Shown: positions 34,576 to 43,000 of the stretch, piece after piece
Numbering within the stretch: the stretch's first letter is position 1
How the letters are laid out: each line of letters starts with the position of its first letter
Program-made: the position numbers and the translations under genes
Assembly: GCA_002840755.1 (NCBI GenBank)
Contig: PHBZ01000045.1
Location: forward strand, 1 to 64,000
Direction: 5' to 3'
Source: Chloroflexi bacterium HGW-Chloroflexi-10
Lineage (GTDB): Bacteria; Chloroflexota; Anaerolineae; Anaerolineales; Anaerolineaceae
DNA: 64,000 bases
Notes under the pieces: generated by a model
What the model saw: the letters and a program-made list of their open reading frames with translations, nothing else
The model's database searches: none
What the model was told of the DNA's origin: nothing

Positions 34576-35592
34576 TTACTCATCCCAATGGAGGATATTC
34601 GTACGCAACTCTCCCCATTTGAGAGCGTCGCGGATACCTTCTTCAATGGAATGTTCCGCTTTCCAACCCAATAAACGCCATGCTGTATCCGCATTGGCAC
34701 AAGCACCGGCTACATCTCCGGGGCGGGGTGGCATATCGCGTTTGTTAATCGTCTGTCCATAAACCTTTTCAAAAGCTGTCACTAATTCACGCACGGTGAC
34801 ACCAAAACCCGTGCCAAGGTTGATGACCAAATAGCCATCTTCCGGGCTGCCAGCGCGTTTGAAGACCCCGTCAAAATCGGTTAAGGCTTTTACGTGGGCC
34901 TGGGCCAGATCCCAGATGTGGATATAATCCCGAATACCGGTGCCATCACGGGTCCCATATTCATAGCCGGTAATGCTGAATTCAGCTATTTTTCCCATGG
35001 CTGTATCTACCAACTTACCCAATACGTGACTGGGTTCTTTCACATGAATACCGGTCCGCATTTTGGGATCTGCACCAATCGGGTTAAAGTAGCGTAATGC
35101 GATTCCCTGCATACCGTAGGCATTGCACATATCCTGCAGGACCATTTCCATCATATACTTGGTACGCGCATAAGGACTGCTGGGATTTAAGGGGGAATCT
35201 TCCACCACCATAAAACCAGGCACATTATCATAAATAGAAGCTGAAGAACTGAATACAATTTTATTGCAGCCCAGCTCATGCAAATTCTTGAATAGATCCA
35301 AAGATTTAGCTACATTTTCATGGTAGTACAGATAAGGTTGCTCAACCGATTCTGGTACAACGATCCGGGCCGCACAATGTAAGACCGCTTCAATATCAGG
35401 ATGATCATGAAAAATGGCTTCCAGTGCTTGCCGGTCGGCAATATCCGCCTGGTAAAAAATCCGTCCGCGGGTAAATTCCAGGCGGCCGGTGACCAAAGAG
35501 TCTAAAATAATCGGGGTATGGCCGGCATCTTCCAAAGCAGAGGCTACTGTGCTACCAATATAGCCGGCGCCACCAGTAATTAAAAATTTCAT
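34576..35592 (-). CDS. galE: UDP-glucose 4-epimerase (338 aa)
   Basis: Extended short-chain dehydrogenase fold. The NAD-binding GGAGYIGS is at residues 7-14, catalytic Ser about 117/118 in FSSSASIYD, and the YxxxK pair is Y141/K145 in SPYARTKYM. ALRYFNPIGADP and RDYIHIWDLAQAH are GalE-type motifs. It interconverts UDP-glucose and UDP-galactose for exopolysaccharide or galactose use. Length is normal. It follows a membrane protein gene (35618-37663) on the same strand by 25 bases, so the two may be co-transcribed and act in cell-surface glycan assembly. Confidence 0.93.
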   Translation of the reverse strand: MKFLITGGAGYIGSTVASALEDAGHTPIILDSLVTGRLEFTRGRIFYQADIADRQALEAIFHDHPDIEAVLHCAARIVVPESVEQPYLYYHENVAKSLDLFKNLHELGCNKIVFSSSASIYDNVPGFMVVEDSPLNPSSPYARTKYMMEMVLQDMCNAYGMQGIALRYFNPIGADPKMRTGIHVKEPSHVLGKLVDTAMGKIAEFSITGYEYGTRDGTGIRDYIHIWDLAQAHVKALTDFDGVFKRAGSPEDGYLVINLGTGFGVTVRELVTAFEKVYGQTINKRDMPPRPGDVAGACANADTAWRLLGWKAEHSIEEGIRDALKWGELRTNILHWDE

Positions 35593-35617
35593 AGTACTCC
35601 TTTGGGATTGTAGAAGA

Positions 35618-37663
35618 TTATGGTTCCAGGTTACATTCTAATTGATTGTACAGACTTTGCAAAGTGTTAAGTTTTTCGGGGGAATCGGGTGTTTGGCGCT
35701 CAATTCTTTGCCATAAGTTACATAAAACCGGGTGAATGGCCGGGGTGATGGCAGCGCTTAATTGCGTTTGCTCCATCGCCAAATCCCAGTGCGCCGTATG
35801 GGCGTAGGCTTCGATAAAGGGCATGCGTTCCGCCGGATCGTTGGGCGAATCCCCCAGGCTGAAAGCCGTTTGTGCAATGCGAACCACAGCCTCCCAATCT
35901 TCAAACTGGCGCGCCAGATCCGCTTTTTCAAAGTAATAACACCAGTTATGTGGCGGTTCCGGTAAATACAGGTAGGCAGGGGGCTGGTTGTTGTTTTCGG
36001 CCTGAATTCGATTCGGATCGGTCAGATGAAGCAAGTTTCGTAATACTTGCGGTACCATAATGTTATCCGCTTCTATTTCCGGGTCCAAAATACGCAGACA
36101 AGCAGCCGTTTGGTATAACATTGCAATCGAATGATCGGTTTGACCGAAAAATGTGCCCACCAGTAAATCATGTTCATTGGGTTGCCCACCTTGTGATATT
36201 TCACTAAGCCGCTGTGGGCGAACACTCGGATAATAGAGTACGTAAGGAATCTGGGTTCCAATCTTTTCGCTATCGTAAATCCAGTTTAAGGCCGCTGTCA
36301 GCGAGTTATCACTATAATACTGGAGCGGCAAAATATCCGTAAACAAGATGGTGTTACGTTCCAATCCAGGTGCGCGCCACATCAATTGCCAGAAGAACCG
36401 AGATTGTTGTTTCCAGTCCCGTTGATATTCAATTCCATTTCTGGTTTGTACGCCACCTGCCAAACAAGCCATAAGGATAAATATGGATAGCCGCTGCCAG
36501 GGTTTTACCGGCAATAAATATAAAATGGATACCCAGATCAGACTGAAACTCAAAAAAAACGGGATCGTAAACCTATCTGTTGAAAAAGTCAGGCCAATTG
36601 GTAATTTGGTAAACCAAAAAGGAATACCAGCCAAAATGGCGGAAATGATGCCGGTAAATAAACATTGATAAATCCAATTTTCGGAATTTCGTGAATCGGT
36701 GGTTGTTCCTTTGCGCAGGATAAAAAAGACAACAAAAAGAAAAATTAAGAAAAGCACCATTATACCCAAATATAAGACGAGTGATTGCAGGCCTAAAGGT
36801 GTTTCTGAGAATTGAAATACCTTCCCCCAGGCCGCAAAAATGGTGATCCAAAGGTCTTTGAATATTGTTAATAAAAAAAGCCCAAGCTCTATCAGCGGTT
36901 GTTCCTGAAATTGGGTAACCAAATTAAATTGGTAACTTCTGGTTTGAGAAGTATATATAAACAGGCGCCAATAAGCTGCAGATAGAATTATCAGTATATA
37001 AGGGCTATAATGTAAAATCAGAGATTTAAAATAAGCCCAGGAAAATTTTTCTTTCCCATACAGGATGAACCACATGAACAGGGGTCTGATCAGTTCCAGC
37101 ATAAAAAAGTATTCCATGGTAAGCAAATTGACTGCCGAAAGAAAAAGGGCTGGTATATGCAGCCATACCATTTTTTTTCGGATGGCAAGCAATGATAAAC
37201 CAATGGAATAAAAGAAAGCACTCAATACCAGAAAAAAATGTCCGTAAAGCATAGCAAGGTATTGTTGATGGAAACCCGGATAGATGATAAACAAAATAGA
37301 TGCCAGAAGCCGGGCCTCTTTTTGTTTTCCCCAAACCTGCTTCATAATAAAGTAAACCCCGGTGGAAGCCACCCAGCGCCAGAAAATGCCAAAAATCTGC
37401 CAGACCCAGATTTCTTTCCCTAAAATTGAGGTAGTCAGCTGATAGATCATCCCCCAAATGGGACGATTGGTGGAAAAGTAACGCGCCAGACCCTCTATCC
37501 CATAAACCTCACTAACCCAATGGAAAACCATTTCATCCCAAAACAAACCCATCAGTGGAATAAAGAAGCCGTAGGTAAACAGGCATACCCAAAAGAGCAG
37601 CAGAACTGGTTGGTTGAGAAAACGAAGGATGGCTACTAAAGAAAAATGGTGTTTTTCGTTCAT
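35618..37663 (-). CDS. Polytopic membrane protein, possible GT-C-type or O-antigen-type (681 aa)
   Basis: About eleven hydrophobic segments occupy residues 15-430, then a soluble C-terminal third (about 450-681) with a helical, TPR-like end. The first outside loop contains GLFWDEMVFHWVSEVYG, where the acidic pair after the first TM is placed as in GT-C glycosyltransferases. No family-specific motif is secure, so a lipid-linked sugar transferase is only a suggestion, helped by the adjoining galE. A 274-base gap upstream (37664-37937) contains no gene I would support. Confidence 0.7.
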   Translation of the reverse strand: MNEKHHFSLVAILRFLNQPVLLLFWVCLFTYGFFIPLMGLFWDEMVFHWVSEVYGIEGLARYFSTNRPIWGMIYQLTTSILGKEIWVWQIFGIFWRWVASTGVYFIMKQVWGKQKEARLLASILFIIYPGFHQQYLAMLYGHFFLVLSAFFYSIGLSLLAIRKKMVWLHIPALFLSAVNLLTMEYFFMLELIRPLFMWFILYGKEKFSWAYFKSLILHYSPYILIILSAAYWRLFIYTSQTRSYQFNLVTQFQEQPLIELGLFLLTIFKDLWITIFAAWGKVFQFSETPLGLQSLVLYLGIMVLFLIFLFVVFFILRKGTTTDSRNSENWIYQCLFTGIISAILAGIPFWFTKLPIGLTFSTDRFTIPFFLSFSLIWVSILYLLPVKPWQRLSIFILMACLAGGVQTRNGIEYQRDWKQQSRFFWQLMWRAPGLERNTILFTDILPLQYYSDNSLTAALNWIYDSEKIGTQIPYVLYYPSVRPQRLSEISQGGQPNEHDLLVGTFFGQTDHSIAMLYQTAACLRILDPEIEADNIMVPQVLRNLLHLTDPNRIQAENNNQPPAYLYLPEPPHNWCYYFEKADLARQFEDWEAVVRIAQTAFSLGDSPNDPAERMPFIEAYAHTAHWDLAMEQTQLSAAITPAIHPVLCNLWQRIERQTPDSPEKLNTLQSLYNQLECNLEP

Positions 37664-37937
37664 GCGAAGTTGATAATACTCTTGGCTCAGAATGAGGCTC
37701 CAACAGTATTATATCCCATGAAATTTAAAGAAGAGCGATCCGTGTTAGCGGCCATGCGTTTTGATTTGCAAGCTAGCCGGTTACCATCTACCCTACAAGT
37801 GAATGACAAAAGATCGGGGTCTATGTGGAATAAAGGGAAAGTTCCTTAAAACAAAACTGAGCTTGCAATCATCTTTAAGTGAAAACGGATTGATACGCAA
37901 GGCTGGAGTTTTAAATCACAAACTCCTAATTGCAATT

Positions 37938-38717
37938 CTATGTAGCCTTCACCACGTCCATCATCAAAGGATGGATGTGCGGGTTGGCCACAACTATGTC
38001 ATACGGAGGCATCAGGGTGAAGGGGGTGCCGTCCAGTTTGGTAACAATTCCACCGGATTCTTCCACCATTAACACACCCGCCGCGATATCCCAGGCTTTC
38101 AGCGATAGTTCCCAGTAGCCATCCAGCCGCCCGGCGGCCACATAACACATATCCAGGGCAGCCGACCCCAGCCGGCGCACAGCCTGCGCTTTCAGGAGGA
38201 AATTTCTGAAATAATCCAGGTTGTTTTCACGGGTGGTGTGGACATCATACGGAAAACCGGTGACCAGCATTGAACGGATGAGACTGTTGGTAGCGGAAAC
38301 CTGCAATTTTTGCCCATTGCGGTAGGCACCCTGACCGCGTTCCGCGTAAAAACATTCATTCTGCATTGGATCGAATACCACGCCCATTTGAACCTTTCCC
38401 CGATAGGCATAGGCTATCGAAACGGAAAAGATCGGCACGCCATGTGCATAATTACTGGTACCGTCCAGCGGATCAATATACCAGGTACTTTCGGAGTGGT
38501 GTCCATTCAGCGTCCCTGATTCTTCCCCGACGATGGTATGTTCGGGGAAACGTTTGCGAATTTCCGCAATCAGATAAGCCTCGCTCTGTTTGTCTATTTC
38601 AGTAACCAGGTCAATTTCACTCTTCAGTTCAATCTGGTGTTCCTGTCCAAACCCATTTTTTATGATTTGACCGACTTCTTTTGACCAATCAATAATTAAA
38701 TTTAATTCGGGATGCAT
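37938..38717 (-). CDS. Inositol monophosphatase-family phosphatase (259 aa)
   Basis: Mg-dependent, Li-sensitive phosphatase superfamily. Metal site residues are in GEESG (64-68), IDPLDGTSNYAHG (81-93) and AWDIAAGVLMVEESGG near 205-220. These three motifs are the full FIG superfamily active site. Possible substrates are inositol phosphate, histidinol phosphate, fructose-1,6-bisphosphate or 3'-phosphoadenosine 5'-phosphate; sequence alone favours inositol monophosphatase (SuhB-like). Cytoplasmic. The response regulator gene lies downstream on the other side of a terminator. Confidence 0.92.
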   Translation of the reverse strand: MHPELNLIIDWSKEVGQIIKNGFGQEHQIELKSEIDLVTEIDKQSEAYLIAEIRKRFPEHTIVGEESGTLNGHHSESTWYIDPLDGTSNYAHGVPIFSVSIAYAYRGKVQMGVVFDPMQNECFYAERGQGAYRNGQKLQVSATNSLIRSMLVTGFPYDVHTTRENNLDYFRNFLLKAQAVRRLGSAALDMCYVAAGRLDGYWELSLKAWDIAAGVLMVEESGGIVTKLDGTPFTLMPPYDIVVANPHIHPLMMDVVKAT

Positions 38718-38743
38718 GTTTGTTTCCTGACAATAATAAAAAC

Positions 38744-38774
38744 CATTCCCTCTCGTTTCAAAAGGGAGGGAATG
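38744..38774. terminator. Hairpin between response regulator and IMPase genes
   Basis: CATTCCCTC (38744-38752) pairs with GAGGGAATG (38766-38774). On the minus strand it is followed by GTTTTTATT, so it would terminate the response regulator transcript, which stops at 38799. Confidence 0.75.
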
Positions 38775-38798
38775 AAGTTGATATAGGTACGTTTGATT

Positions 38799-39428
38799 TT
38801 ATGACGAATGGCTGGTTTCGTCCAGCAGGCGCATCAGGTCATCCAATTCGCGCTGGATTTCATCGCGGTCATCCACCGCCTGTTTTAATAAGGCTAAAAA
38901 TGCCGGTCTTTGATCTTCCGGCAGCGTCTGCAGCAACCGTTCGGTGCGGGCAATTTGTCTTTTCTTGTGCTGCAGCTTATCTTCCAGGCGATCGCGGTAG
39001 CCCTGATAAAAATCAAGATCGCTGAGCAAGTCTTTTTTACTGGTGATGCCTGAGGTTAGAATTTCGGCTACGGTGAGCAAAAAATCCTCTGTATCAATCG
39101 GCTTTTCAATAAAGCGCACAGCTCCCAGGCTGATGGCAAACATTTTATCTTCCGCGGTGACATAAGTAGCCGAGATAAAGATGGCCGGGATGTGCCGTGT
39201 GGCAGATTGCTTGCGCATCTGATGCACCAGGGTAAACCCATCCATTTTGGGCATCAAAATATCCGTAATTACCAATGCGGGGTGTTCCCGATTAATAAAA
39301 TCGAGCCCTTCTTCACCATTACGCGCCGAAACCACCGGATACCCTTTGAATCGAAGGGTTACTTCCAACAGTTCGCGCACATTTTCGTTATCTTCAACCA
39401 CCAGTATAGGACCATAAGGAATGTTCAT
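38799..39428 (-). CDS. Response regulator with C-terminal coiled coil (209 aa)
   Basis: A CheY-like receiver occupies residues 7-125: acidic pocket E12/D13, phospho-acceptor D56 in ITDILMPKMDG, switch Thr/Ser in FISATYV (84-90), and Lys109 in FIEKP. The rest (about 130-209) is charged and helical with heptad-like spacing (LEDKLQHKKRQIARTERLLQ), not a DNA-binding domain, so output is probably by protein interaction. The adjacent gene upstream, 126 bases away, encodes a PEP/pyruvate-binding protein; no histidine kinase is near. Possible role in controlling that enzyme or a distant kinase pathway is a guess. Confidence 0.9.
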   Translation of the reverse strand: MNIPYGPILVVEDNENVRELLEVTLRFKGYPVVSARNGEEGLDFINREHPALVITDILMPKMDGFTLVHQMRKQSATRHIPAIFISATYVTAEDKMFAISLGAVRFIEKPIDTEDFLLTVAEILTSGITSKKDLLSDLDFYQGYRDRLEDKLQHKKRQIARTERLLQTLPEDQRPAFLALLKQAVDDRDEIQRELDDLMRLLDETSHSS

Positions 39429-39554
39429 ACAATTATTGTAGCGATGCCCAAACAGAAATACAAGAAATTGATAGGATTTTGTAGGGGTGTATCACTATGG
39501 TTTCCTTACACGCATTCCAGCCGGAATTAAAATGCTAGCTTAGCAGAAAAATAA

Positions 39555-41894
39555 CTAAAATGTATCCGGCATCAAATAAGCCACCGCGCGGCTATCGTCG
39601 TCGTTCATCAGCAGACGAATATGGTGATTGTGGCGGAAATCGCTTACACGGATCAGGTGGAGCGAGGATTGCAACAACGGATCCAAATCCATAAACTCGG
39701 TGACACAATTGGGGGTCTTGTAGAAAAAATCCTGGTTGATATGGTTTTCGGGCTCATCCAATGGAATAGCCAACGGATAAATCTGCGATTCCATTAAATC
39801 CTGGAAGAAGTGAGTTCCCAGGGAGGGTTCTGGCGGCAGGCCTACATTTTCTCCGGCCAATTCCACCAGAGCTCGTGCGTTGTAAATATCGCCGTAAGCA
39901 ATGGGCACGCCCAGATCTGAATTGGAACTTCCCCAACGTCCCGGCCCCATACAGAAAAAAGTTTCGCCTTCCAGAATGGTATTAAGCTTGCCGAGTGCGC
40001 GAGCCAGGTTGGTGCGGTCATTAGCGGTGGGAAGAGCAAAATAGCTCTCATGGGGTACATAAATTACATAATAGATATTATCTACCTGCCCGTGGGGTAC
40101 CACAAAATGTGTATCAAAGATGATATCATTCTGAGGTAGTTTCTTGGGAATGATTACCTGGGCAGTATTCATCAACTGCGCTTGCGGACGGCACTGAACC
40201 AGTGTAAGGCATATCTGGGGTTTACCCAGGGTTTCTTCCTTAATAGAGAGCGTGAATTCCACATCGACTGGCAGGCGGTAGGCTAATTCCAATGTTTTCA
40301 GCATCTCACGCATGGTTTCGGCAAAGTTGGTGCGCTTGAGAAACTCGTCAAATGTCACCACCAGGCTTTTTACACCGCCTTCCAATACCCGGCTGCGGAT
40401 AGCCTGAAAAAAACCACCCTGATCTGTCTGAGCAATATATCGCAGCGGTTTATAATTCGAATCCAACACTTCGTGAATGTGCATGGTGCGAAATGAATTT
40501 TCTTCCAGATCAATTACATCCACATAATTCTGTGAATACTGGCGGATCAATTTTGGATTGGTGGTGGGGCGCAGCAGGGGATGGCTGAGCGCGATTACCC
40601 GAGGATAATCATTGCCGACGCGATCTACCGCACGCGTTCCCATGCCCCATACCAGACGCACAAACCCATCCTCAGCGCGGATCTGAGGCGCCCAGCGGTA
40701 GGTGTTGCGACTGAACGCTACCCCGGCGCCGTGCGGGAGGTAATAGCGCCCATATTGTTCCCCCTGCACCTCCTGAATAAGCACCGCCATGCGTTCATCG
40801 TAATCCTGCAAACCACGTGCGCGGCGGTAGAGGAGCGCATTCGGATTCATGGTTGAAGCGTAAATGCTGGCCACTGCACGGGTCAGATCTCCCAAGTTTT
40901 GCTCGAGGGTGCCCTGGTTGGGTAGAAAGACACTGTCGTATTTTCCGGCAAAGGAAGTGCCGAAATTATCCTCCAACTGACTGGAAGAACGCACGATCAT
41001 TGGCTTTTTGCCCATTTTGATTAACAGGCTTTGCAGGCGATCCAGAATATCGGGAGGGAATTCACCCGACTGAAAATCGCGCACAATCATAGGAAATTCG
41101 GCCCGCATTTCTTCTTCAGTTTTATACTTCTGGTCATTCCAATGGACCAGGTTATTAATCGTCATGAATGTATAAATTTCATTCGAACCAATATAAAATG
41201 ATTCGGGCGGCTTCATACAGGTACGCAATTTAAAATCCGGCGAATCAGCCAGTACACGGTGTGCTAGCAGCATGCCGGCCGCCTTGCCGCCAATCTTGCC
41301 CGCGCCTATTTTACGCCGACGGATTTCCAATAGATCACTGAGTGTGAACCATTCTTTGGCCACGTTAATATACTGCAACTGGTCACTGATCAGGTTGCGG
41401 ATCAGTACCACTTTGGCTTCCTGCATGCGTGCTTCGTATTGAGGGCGGTCTTCCGGGTTCAGGCGTTCAAACATCATTGCCTGTTCAAATACAATTTCCT
41501 GCGGCGCCAGCTCTGGGTTAACCGAGAGGAGCTGCTCCTGCTGGTTCAAACCGCGTTCGGAGAGCACGTTATTGGTAATACGCTCGAATTCTTCAAAAGA
41601 CATTTGGTGACTGAAAATAAGATCGGTAAGCTGGTCGCGCACGCGTTGGATGCGCATATCCCAGATTTCGGAGGCTTCTTCGCCATACGGATCGCGAATT
41701 CCTTCGCGCTCCTGAGAGCGAACGGCCATATCGCGTACGCGTGCTTCAAAAGCGTGCGGCTGGATGATGCCGCGTTCAAAAAGAGCCTGGCGCATCCGCG
41801 CCCGAATCCGCCCACTTAATACCGGATACTGCCCCAAAGCCAGGTAAATGGTTAACAAACGGTCGGTTGAATTAGAGTTGAGCGTCATCGGCAC
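39555..41894 (-). CDS. PEP/pyruvate-binding domain protein (779 aa)
   Basis: Contains the ATP-grasp-like PPDK N-terminal (PEP/pyruvate-binding) domain: IGGKAAGMLLAH at residues 201-212, PESFYIGSNEIYTF, and MIVRSSSQLEDNFGTSFAGK at 299-318, typical of pyruvate phosphate dikinase and PEP synthase. The phosphohistidine swivel and the TIM-barrel PEP domain are not seen. An N-terminal helical region (1-190) and a C-terminal part (about 550-779) are specific to a group of uncharacterised Chloroflexota proteins. It might phosphorylate a substrate other than pyruvate, as rifampin phosphotransferase does. Start at 41894 begins MPMTLNSN. Low-complexity DNA precedes it. Confidence 0.85.
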   Translation of the reverse strand: MPMTLNSNSTDRLLTIYLALGQYPVLSGRIRARMRQALFERGIIQPHAFEARVRDMAVRSQEREGIRDPYGEEASEIWDMRIQRVRDQLTDLIFSHQMSFEEFERITNNVLSERGLNQQEQLLSVNPELAPQEIVFEQAMMFERLNPEDRPQYEARMQEAKVVLIRNLISDQLQYINVAKEWFTLSDLLEIRRRKIGAGKIGGKAAGMLLAHRVLADSPDFKLRTCMKPPESFYIGSNEIYTFMTINNLVHWNDQKYKTEEEMRAEFPMIVRDFQSGEFPPDILDRLQSLLIKMGKKPMIVRSSSQLEDNFGTSFAGKYDSVFLPNQGTLEQNLGDLTRAVASIYASTMNPNALLYRRARGLQDYDERMAVLIQEVQGEQYGRYYLPHGAGVAFSRNTYRWAPQIRAEDGFVRLVWGMGTRAVDRVGNDYPRVIALSHPLLRPTTNPKLIRQYSQNYVDVIDLEENSFRTMHIHEVLDSNYKPLRYIAQTDQGGFFQAIRSRVLEGGVKSLVVTFDEFLKRTNFAETMREMLKTLELAYRLPVDVEFTLSIKEETLGKPQICLTLVQCRPQAQLMNTAQVIIPKKLPQNDIIFDTHFVVPHGQVDNIYYVIYVPHESYFALPTANDRTNLARALGKLNTILEGETFFCMGPGRWGSSNSDLGVPIAYGDIYNARALVELAGENVGLPPEPSLGTHFFQDLMESQIYPLAIPLDEPENHINQDFFYKTPNCVTEFMDLDPLLQSSLHLIRVSDFRHNHHIRLLMNDDDSRAVAYLMPDTF

Positions 41895-41950
41895 GACCTC
41901 CCGTCGGCAAACACGACTGATATAGATTGTACCTATTATAGAAGAAACGA

Positions 41951-42027
41951 GGGGAATTAGGAAATGGGAATCAGTGGAATCAGGAAACTAGGAATCAGGA
42001 ATAAGGAAATGGGAAATGGGAAACGGT
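41951..42027. repeat. Low-complexity purine-rich tandem repeat
   Basis: Degenerate iterations of GGGAATCAGGAAAT / GGAATCAGGAATAAGG / AAATGGGAAAT fill about 77 bases between the PEP-binding protein start and the isochorismatase stop. No ORF is supported in it. Confidence 0.75.
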
Positions 42028-42055
42028 GATTCTTTTTCCCGCTGCCTATGAAGCG

Positions 42056-42580
42056 TCAAAATTTCAGATCCTCCACCAACACAATTCCGGCAATTGCGGC
42101 AAATTTTTCATTCTGTTCAACAATAATCTCGGCGGCGGTTTGGCTGCTGCCGTCATATGTGCTGTGCGCGTCAGCAACTACAGTTACTTTATACCCCAGA
42201 TCCAACGCACCCTGGCAGGTATCTGCTATGCAATACTCACTCTGTAAACCACAAATCACCAAGTGGGTAACGCCGAGCTCTATCAGCCAGGCTTGCAGTG
42301 GTGTCCCCTGGAAGGCATTTCCATGATTCTTGTCAAAGATAAATTCCCCGGGCTGCGGATAAAACTCCGGGTGTAATTCCCAACCGGGCGTACCGTGTTC
42401 ATCCGGTTGGCCTGCTTCTCCGCTGTTTCGCACAAAAAATACCGGTGTCTTGCTCACACGCGCTTTTTCTATTACCTTATGCAGATTTTCCAGCAATTCG
42501 ACCGCCCCAAAGACAGCTTCATCTTCATAAAACATATCGACCTGCACATCAACCACCAATAACGCGTGTTTCGTATTCAT
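42056..42580 (-). CDS. Isochorismatase-family cysteine hydrolase (174 aa)
   Basis: Small alpha/beta hydrolase of the isochorismatase/nicotinamidase superfamily. The catalytic triad candidates are D11 (VVDVQVDMF), K84 (FDKNHGNAF) and C117 (GLQSEYCIADTCQ). It lacks an ArCP domain. Substrates in this group include nicotinamide, peroxyureidoacrylate and unknown amides; none can be chosen here. Start set at the ATG 42580 (GGAG eight bases upstream) rather than the GTG two codons earlier. Stands alone, divergent from the structured RNA at 42630. Confidence 0.9.
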   Translation of the reverse strand: MNTKHALLVVDVQVDMFYEDEAVFGAVELLENLHKVIEKARVSKTPVFFVRNSGEAGQPDEHGTPGWELHPEFYPQPGEFIFDKNHGNAFQGTPLQAWLIELGVTHLVICGLQSEYCIADTCQGALDLGYKVTVVADAHSTYDGSSQTAAEIIVEQNEKFAAIAGIVLVEDLKF

Positions 42581-42629
42581 CGGCACATCTCCTGTTTCTA
42601 TCCAAGAATCAAGTAACTCTATCCTAACA

Positions 42630-42817
42630 TAAGCTGATGGCAGGATGCAAGATTGTAGTTTCGTAATATCCTTAAACTACCCATTCGGGCAGTTTCGCAG
42701 GCTGAAGGGTTTTGGTAAAATTTATTCCACCACTACAAACAGTTTTTGCCAGCATAAAATGCCAATAGCGCCAGTGGGGAAGGAACCACGGGATTGTGGT
42801 TCCCCCACTCTTTTTTT
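42630..42817 (+). ncRNA. Candidate structured RNA with terminator
   Basis: No ORF fits this 414-base gap (42587-43000), but nested pairing is visible: GCTG(AT)GGCA (42633-42642) with TGCCAGC (42747-42753); TTGTAGT (42653-42659) with ACTACAA (42732-42738); and a hairpin AAACT-A-CCC..GGG-C-AGTTT (42674-42695). A strong terminator ends it: AGTGGG (42773-42778) and GGAACCAC (42782-42789) pair with GTGGTTCC (42796-42803) and CCCACT (42804-42809), followed by C and seven T. It could be a free small RNA of about 190 bases or a leader controlling the antiporter 184 bases downstream. No known RNA family recognised. The remaining gap to 43000 has only a ribosome binding site. Confidence 0.5.
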
Positions 42818-43000
42818 ACCTATACATCAATAATTGCAGTTTCAGCATGGTGAAACGACAATATACGCCTGGTTTGCGCCGACGGAATTTTTGGTTTATG
42901 CTTAAGCTAACCTGTGACACCTTTTAACCGGTAAAAAAATATCCGCTTGTCATCAATATGACTATGGGGAAATGGAGTTAGAACAACAGGAAAGATAAAC

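Noticed and set aside
37718..37849. Short plus-strand ORF in the gap upstream of the large membrane protein
   Set aside because: No ribosome binding site, no recognisable sequence pattern, AT-poor random composition.
42630..42817. Known riboswitch or RNA classes (c-di-AMP, cobalamin, SAM, TPP, 4.5S, RNase P, tmRNA)
   Set aside because: None of their conserved sequence boxes could be seen; kept as an unassigned structured RNA.
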